Source: an uncultured Muribaculaceae bacterium (GTDB lineage Bacteria > Bacteroidota > Bacteroidia > Bacteroidales > Muribaculaceae). From it: 9,278 nt of DNA. The DNA is taken from the NCBI GenBank assembly GCA_910586455.1, contig CAJUHX010000073.1:1-9278 (forward strand), given 5' to 3'. How positions within the stretch are numbered: position 1 is the stretch's first letter; every line of letters begins with the position of its first letter. A program made the position numbers and the translations under genes. Below the pieces are notes generated by a model, which did not search any database, was not told the origin of the DNA, and saw nothing but the letters and a program-made list of their open reading frames with translations. Below are positions 5,125 to 9,278 of this stretch, piece after piece.

Positions 5125-8100
5125 TTATGCGGTTTGTACTTGGTATGAAATGTCGGGTATGGAGTCGAGGTCTTCCACCAGTTTTCGGTCGAGTTCTATA
5201 CGCACTCCGGAAGCCAGATTTACCGAGCGGTTGATTTCGGGGTCAAAGATACGCAAATTTAGCTTACAATCGCCCTTTTTTGCCGATTTTATTTTGTTGT
5301 TGATGATTTCCATGGCCTCGCCTTTGAGCGAATCCAGGGCCAGAGTTATGGTTATGCCGCCTATCATGGTGCCTTTGACTTCTTCGAGCAGTTCGATGGT
5401 GCCTATATTGAAGCGCAGCTCGCCGCGGGCGTTGAGGCGGTAGACTCCGCGCACAAGTATGGCCAGACCTTCCTGGCCGAATTTGCGCAGCTCCAGCAGC
5501 TGGCGGTTGAAGAACACTATCTCGTGGGTGGCGGTGAAGTCTTCGAGTTTGATTATGCCCATCTGGGCGCCGCTTTGCAGGGTGCGTTCGTTGTACGAGG
5601 TGATTATGCCGCCGAAACTTACTTCCTGACCGTCGCTGTGGGCTTCTTCGTTGAGGGCTTTCAGCGTATGGCTGACACAGTAGTTCAGTTCCATGTAGTA
5701 GGGGTCGAGCGGATGTGCCGACAGATACATGCCCACCAGCTCGCGTTCTTTGTCCAGACGGGCTATGTTCGACCATGGCACCGCCGGCTCTATCTGCGGG
5801 CGTCCGGCGGTGTTGATTTCGTCGTCGAAGTCGCCGAAGAGCGAGGCCTCGTTGGCCTGCTTCATGCTCTGGTACTGGTTGCCGTAGCGCAGCAGTATCT
5901 CGCTCATTATCTCGCCGCGCTGGTTGGGCTCTACAAGGTCTTCGCGTTTGATGCCCTCGAAGCAGTCGAAAGCGCCGGCTATGGCCAGCGACTCGAATAC
6001 ACGCCGGTTGACCGACCCGGCCGGCACACGCTCCACAAAGTCGTAGATGTCGGCAAAGGGGCCGTTGGCTTCGCGTTCGGCCACTATGTCGCGCACTACA
6101 TTGCCGCCCACACCTTTTATGGCTGAGAGTCCGAAGCGGATGTCGCCCTTGCGGTTTACACCGAACGAACTGTACGACTCGTTCACATCGGGGCCTTTTA
6201 CGTTTATACCCATGCTTTTGCATTCGGCCATGAAGCCGGTGAGCTTGGTGATGTCGGTAAGGTTGCGGCTCAATACGGCTGCCATGTATTCGCTGGGGTA
6301 GTTGGCCTTGAGATATGCTGTCTGGAATGCTACCCAACTGTAGCAGGTGGCGTGCGATTTGTTAAAGGCGTATGAGGCGAATTTTTCCCAGTCGGCCCAT
6401 ATTTTTTCCAGCACTTTGGGGTCGTGACCGTTCTTCTGCCCGCCTTCGAGAAAGAGTGCCTTGAGGGCGTTCATCTTGTCAATCATCTTCTTGCCCATGG
6501 CTTTGCGCAGGGTGTCGCTCTGGCCGCGGGTGAAGTTGGCCAGCAGTCGCGACAGAAGCATCACCTGTTCCTGATACACCGTTACACCGTAGGTGTCTTT
6601 CAGGTAAACTTCCATCTCGGGTATGTCGTATATTATAGGCGATTCGCCGTGTTTGCGCTTGATAAAGTCGGGGATATAGTCCATAGGCCCTGGGCGGTAC
6701 AGGGCGTTCATGGCTATGAGGTCTTCGAATGTCGAGGGCTTGAGTTCGCGCAGGTATTTCTGCATGCCGGCCGACTCGAACTGGAAGGTGCCTATGGTTT
6801 TGCCCTGGGTGTACAGTTCGTAGGTCTTGGGGTCGTCGATGGGTATGGTGTCGAGATCTATATCTATGCCGTGGGTCTGCTTTATGTTGGCCACAGCCTC
6901 TTTGAGAATCGACAGTGTTTTTAGACCCAGGAAGTCCATCTTAATCAGGCCGGTTTCCTCGATTACGCGTCCTTCATACTGGGTCACAAGTAGTTTGCCC
7001 TCCGTTTTATCGGTGGCGGTACTTACAGGCACCCAGTCGGTGATGTCGTCGCGGCAGATAATTACACCGCAGGCGTGTACGCCTATGTTGCGCACGTTGC
7101 CCTCAAGTTGCTTGGCATAGCGTAGGGTGTCGACTATCAGCGGGTTGCTGCTTTTAAGTTCGGGTTCGAATTCCTTTACATGGTCGTAGCAGTTCTGCAG
7201 TGTCGGTTTCAGTTCCTTGCCGTTTACTACCGGCATGCGGGCTGGTATGAGTTTGGTCAGACGGTTGCTCTCCGGCAGCGGCAGATTCACCACTCGGGCC
7301 ACATCCTTGATAGCCGATTTGGCGGCCATGGTGCCGTAGGTGATGATGTGGGCAACCTTTTCCTCGCCGTATTTGCGGGTGACGTATTTCAGCACCTCGG
7401 CACGGCCGTCGTCGTCGAAGTCTATATCGATATCCGGCAGTGATATACGGTCGGGGTTGAGAAAACGTTCGAACAGCAGGTCGTATTTTATCGGGTCAAT
7501 CTGCGTTATGCCAAGGCAGTAGGCTACCACCGAACCGGCTGCTGAACCACGGCCCGGACCTACGCTTACGCCCAGTTCCTCGCGGCCTACACGTATAAAG
7601 TCTTGCACAATAAGGAAGTAGCCCGGAAAACCCATGGTCTTCATTATATGCAGTTCAAATTTGATGCGTTCTTTCAGTTCGTCGGTCAGTGGGTCGCCGT
7701 AGCGTTTTTTCGCGCCATCATAGGCGAGTTTCTTAAGATAGTCGGCCTCGAATTTTATGCGGTAGAGCTTTTCGTAGCCGCCCAGTTTCTTTATTTTTGC
7801 CTTGGCATCCTCTTCGCTCAGCACCACATTGCCGTTTTCGTCCTGTGTGAACTCGTCAAAGAGTTCTTTCTCGGTGATGCGGCTGCGATATTCGGCTTCA
7901 GTGCCGAAGCTGGCCGGAATCTCGAAGTTGGGCATGATTGGCGGGTGGTCGATGCAGTAGGTTTCAACCTTGTCGAGCAGTTCTACTGTGTTGCTGATTG
8001 CTTCCGGCAGGTCGGCGAACAGACTGCTCATCTCCTCGCTGCTCTTCAGCCATTCCTGCTTTGTATAAAGCATGCGACCTTCGTCGTTTAGCAGTTTGTT

Positions 8101-8922
8101 GGTCGACAGGCAGATAAGTCTGTCGTGCGCTTCCGAGTCTTCTTCGTTGGCAAAGTGAACGTCGTTCGAGGCTACGATTTTGATGTTGTGTTTGCGTGCC
8201 AGCTCTATCAGTTTCGGTTCTATCTGTTTCTGCAACTCGTATACATTATGGTTCGCGCGCGGAACTGTAGCTTTGTGGCGCTGTAGCTCTATATAATAAT
8301 CGTCGCCAAAGGTTTCTTTGAACCACGCCACCTGGCGGTCGGCCTCCTCATACTGGCCGGCCTGCAGCAGACGCGGAATCTCTCCGCCCAGACAGGCTGA
8401 GCATACTATCAGTCCCTCGTTATGCTTGGCGAGTTCGCTTTTGTCGGTTCGGGCGTGCGAATAAAAGCCCTCGGTCCATGCTTTCGACACCAGTTTTACC
8501 AGGTTGTGGTAGCCGGTTTCGTTCTTGGCCAGCACAATCAGGTGCCGTCCGGTGTCTTTCTTGTCCACATGTTCGTGCAGCGACTTCTGTGCCACATACA
8601 TCTCGCAACCGAAAATAGGCTTGAATATTTTCTTCTGTAGTTTGGCTATTTCTGCTTCTGCTGTTGCTGCAGCTTCGGAATCGCCGTCGGCCTTAGCTTT
8701 CTCCAGCACCTTCTTGGCGTCTTTGATAGCTCCGAGGGTTTTGCCGTTCTTCTTGTTTACATAATTAAAATACTCTTTTATGCCAAACATGTTGCCATGG
8801 TCGGTTATAGCCATGCCGGGCATGCCGTCGGCCATTGCTTTATCAACGAGCGACGATATCGACGCCACTCCGTCGAGCAGCGAATATTCAGTATGTACGT
8901 GCAGGTGTACGAATTTACTCAT
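5125..8922 (-). CDS. dnaE: DNA polymerase III subunit alpha (DnaE)
   Basis: The replicative polymerase subunit, working in the holoenzyme with the beta clamp and clamp loader. The 1265-residue product has a PHP domain (about 1-290), C-family polymerase palm, fingers and thumb (about 330-920), a helix-hairpin-helix segment (GLSAIKGVGG, 931-940) and an OB fold (about 1097-1180). Catalytic acids are Asp497 and Asp499 (PDIDIDF) and Asp663 (KMDFLGL), matching E. coli Asp401, Asp403 and Asp555. The nucleotide-binding GPGRGSAAGS is at 455-464. EASLFG (1025-1030) lies where E. coli has its clamp-binding motif. All nine PHP metal ligands appear present: His8, His10, Asp17, His42, Glu107, His127, Cys177, Asp254, His256. 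About 40 Ala/Lys/Glu-rich residues (58-98) are inserted in the PHP domain. It is DnaE-type, not PolC, since no exonuclease domain is embedded. It heads an operon with trxA. Confidence 0.98.
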   Translation of the reverse strand: MSKFVHLHVHTEYSLLDGVASISSLVDKAMADGMPGMAITDHGNMFGIKEYFNYVNKKNGKTLGAIKDAKKVLEKAKADGDSEAAATAEAEIAKLQKKIFKPIFGCEMYVAQKSLHEHVDKKDTGRHLIVLAKNETGYHNLVKLVSKAWTEGFYSHARTDKSELAKHNEGLIVCSACLGGEIPRLLQAGQYEEADRQVAWFKETFGDDYYIELQRHKATVPRANHNVYELQKQIEPKLIELARKHNIKIVASNDVHFANEEDSEAHDRLICLSTNKLLNDEGRMLYTKQEWLKSSEEMSSLFADLPEAISNTVELLDKVETYCIDHPPIMPNFEIPASFGTEAEYRSRITEKELFDEFTQDENGNVVLSEEDAKAKIKKLGGYEKLYRIKFEADYLKKLAYDGAKKRYGDPLTDELKERIKFELHIMKTMGFPGYFLIVQDFIRVGREELGVSVGPGRGSAAGSVVAYCLGITQIDPIKYDLLFERFLNPDRISLPDIDIDFDDDGRAEVLKYVTRKYGEEKVAHIITYGTMAAKSAIKDVARVVNLPLPESNRLTKLIPARMPVVNGKELKPTLQNCYDHVKEFEPELKSSNPLIVDTLRYAKQLEGNVRNIGVHACGVIICRDDITDWVPVSTATDKTEGKLLVTQYEGRVIEETGLIKMDFLGLKTLSILKEAVANIKQTHGIDIDLDTIPIDDPKTYELYTQGKTIGTFQFESAGMQKYLRELKPSTFEDLIAMNALYRPGPMDYIPDFIKRKHGESPIIYDIPEMEVYLKDTYGVTVYQEQVMLLSRLLANFTRGQSDTLRKAMGKKMIDKMNALKALFLEGGQKNGHDPKVLEKIWADWEKFASYAFNKSHATCYSWVAFQTAYLKANYPSEYMAAVLSRNLTDITKLTGFMAECKSMGINVKGPDVNESYSSFGVNRKGDIRFGLSAIKGVGGNVVRDIVAEREANGPFADIYDFVERVPAGSVNRRVFESLAIAGAFDCFEGIKREDLVEPNQRGEIMSEILLRYGNQYQSMKQANEASLFGDFDDEINTAGRPQIEPAVPWSNIARLDKERELVGMYLSAHPLDPYYMELNYCVSHTLKALNEEAHSDGQEVSFGGIITSYNERTLQSGAQMGIIKLEDFTATHEIVFFNRQLLELRKFGQEGLAILVRGVYRLNARGELRFNIGTIELLEEVKGTMIGGITITLALDSLKGEAMEIINNKIKSAKKGDCKLNLRIFDPEINRSVNLASGVRIELDRKLVEDLDSIPDISYQVQTA

Positions 8923-8946
8923 ATTTGTATAGTAGAACCATCCTTC

Positions 8947-8980
8947 ACGCTCTATAATAATATACAGGGTAGGGGAGCGT
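8947..8980 (-). other. Stem in the dnaE leader
   Basis: In the predicted dnaE leader, ACGCTC (minus strand, from 8980) pairs with GAGCGT (ending at 8947), a 6-bp GC-rich stem around a 22-base AU-rich loop. It ends 24 bases before the start codon. It could affect mRNA stability or translation, but a 6-bp stem is weak evidence. Confidence 0.25.
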
Positions 8981-8995
8981 CGACGATTCAGACAT

Positions 8996-9003
8996 CAAAG
9001 TTA
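8996..9003 (-). promoter_or_regulatory. dnaE-trxA promoter, -7 element
   Basis: On the minus strand, TAACTTTG (9003-8996) is an exact match to the Bacteroidota -7 consensus TAnnTTTG, giving a leader of roughly 67 nt before the dnaE start. No TTTG occurs at the expected -33 position. That place is taken by a palindrome at 9017-9028. No other promoter for dnaE is apparent. Confidence 0.65.
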
Positions 9004-9016
9004 CTAAAAAAATGCG

Positions 9017-9028
9017 TACTATATAGTA
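9017..9028. repeat. 12-bp perfect palindrome at the dnaE -33 position
   Basis: TACTATATAGTA at 9017-9028 is a perfect palindrome. It begins 13 bp upstream (minus-strand sense) of the dnaE -7 element and covers the place where a -33 box would lie (about 9023-9028). It could be a dimeric regulator site that blocks or replaces sigma-factor contacts. The function is inferred from position alone. Confidence 0.35.
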
Positions 9029-9108
9029 GCCGAACCGAGAATTATTCAATTTGTTTACTGATGACCGATTTTTTTTCTGAACTTTTCTTCAAAAAAAGTG
9101 TTTTAAGT

Positions 9109-9140
9109 CTTGCACGTTCAAAATTAATAAGTTAACTTTG
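9109..9140 (+). promoter_or_regulatory. Plus-strand promoter P1 facing the right edge
   Basis: CTTG (9109-9112), a 20-bp spacer and TAACTTTG (9133-9140) match the Bacteroidota promoter with a single -33 mismatch. It would start transcription near 9146 toward a gene outside the window, about 100 bp upstream of the second promoter's start. Confidence 0.65.
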
Positions 9141-9179
9141 TATCCGCAGCAAATATAACGCAAATTCAGCCCGCTTAAG

Positions 9180-9198
9180 TGTTAAATAAATGTTAAAT
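9180..9198 (+). repeat. Direct repeat upstream of promoter P2
   Basis: TGTTAAAT occurs at 9180-9187 and 9191-9198, 11 bp apart (about one helical turn), ending 11 bp before the -33 box of P2. This spacing suits a tandem regulator site or an UP-like AT-rich element. The repeats are short and AT-rich, so this is tentative. Confidence 0.3.
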
Positions 9199-9209
9199 TC
9201 GTAAAAACA

Positions 9210-9241
9210 TTTGGTGGTGGACGAAAAACCGCGTAACTTTG
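9210..9241 (+). promoter_or_regulatory. Consensus plus-strand promoter P2 at the right edge
   Basis: TTTG (9210-9213), 20 bp and TAACTTTG (9234-9241) are an exact fit to the Bacteroidota housekeeping promoter, with consensus spacing. It is the best promoter in the window, so the gene beyond the right edge is probably well expressed. Transcription should begin near 9246, at the base of a leader hairpin. Confidence 0.8.
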
Positions 9242-9244
9242 CAC

Positions 9245-9271
9245 TCGCTTTCGGGAACGACCTGAGGGCGA
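9245..9271 (+). other. 5'-terminal leader hairpin of the transcript leaving the window
   Basis: Bases 9245-9255 (TCGCTTTCGGG) pair with 9261-9271 (CCTGAGGGCGA) around loop AACGA. All 11 pairs can form in RNA, three as G-U wobbles. The stem begins at the predicted start of the P2 transcript and is followed by an A-rich run (9274-9278). A 5'-terminal stem could protect the RNA or belong to a longer structured leader or RNA gene cut off by the window. G-U pairs favour a role in RNA over one in DNA. Confidence 0.45.
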
Positions 9272-9278
9272 CGAAAAA

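Larger units (their letters stand above)
8923..9278. other. Gene-free divergent intergenic region
   Basis: 356 bases with no supportable gene on either strand. The left part holds the minus-strand leader and promoter of dnaE. The middle (about 9030-9100) is AT-rich, with an 8-T run at 9069-9076 and no clear hairpin before it. The right part carries two plus-strand promoters and a leader hairpin for a gene beyond the window. No tRNA, rRNA or recognisable RNA gene was seen. Confidence 0.7.

Noticed and set aside
4790..5443. 217-residue plus-strand frame over trxA and the end of dnaE
   Set aside because: It is antisense to thioredoxin, whose active site is unambiguous, and crosses the gene junction; there is no promoter or domain.
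5264..6337. 357-residue open frame within dnaE on the same strand, other frame
   Set aside because: Its product is extremely rich in Arg, His, Pro and Gln with no domain pattern, as expected from a shifted frame of a GC-rich gene; the dnaE frame here carries the conserved HhH and OB regions.
9069..9076. T8 run in the dnaE upstream region as a plus-strand terminator
   Set aside because: No stable hairpin precedes it and no plus-strand gene ends here, so it is better seen as part of an AT-rich promoter region.

Overview
This window is a housekeeping stretch of a bacterial chromosome, most likely from the phylum Bacteroidota, order Bacteroidales. The lineage call rests on three things. The promoters have the Bacteroidota form (TTTG, about 20 bp, then TAnnTTTG): TAACTTTG occurs three times at the right end and TACTTTTG once before the permease gene. 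None of the six genes has a convincing Shine-Dalgarno sequence; the bases before the starts are A-rich. The proteins also have lineage-type features, such as a long LptF/G permease, fused RibBA, and a DnaE with an insertion in its PHP domain. The genus cannot be fixed from sequence alone.

Layout from left to right. Positions 1-105 hold two interlocked intrinsic terminators, one per strand, that share an arm. rsgA (ribosome-assembly GTPase) lies on the minus strand at 106-1074. The divergent gap 1075-1314 holds the rsgA promoter and the promoter of a small winged-helix gene; the second is flanked by an 11-bp inverted repeat. The winged-helix gene (1315-1527) ends at a strong hairpin. Next come a promoter and a two-gene plus-strand operon: an LptF/LptG-family lipopolysaccharide-export permease (1669-3525), overlapped by 32 bp by ribBA (3494-4708, riboflavin synthesis). 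A 15-bp perfect hairpin lies between ribBA and the convergent minus-strand pair dnaE-trxA (dnaE 5125-8922, trxA 4796-5110, 14 bp apart).

The right end (8923-9278) has no gene. It holds the dnaE promoter and leader on the minus strand. Facing out of the window on the plus strand are two consecutive consensus promoters and an 11-bp hairpin at the predicted transcript start. Whatever they drive lies beyond the window.

The genes serve core functions (ribosome maturation, outer-membrane lipid transport, flavin supply, replication, thiol redox) and do not form a single pathway. There is no sign of mobile elements, CRISPR, phage, tRNA or rRNA. I see no new multi-gene system. The observations most worth following are regulatory: the dyad around the winged-helix promoter, the palindrome at the dnaE -33 position, the interlocked terminators, and the tandem promoters with a structured leader at the right edge.
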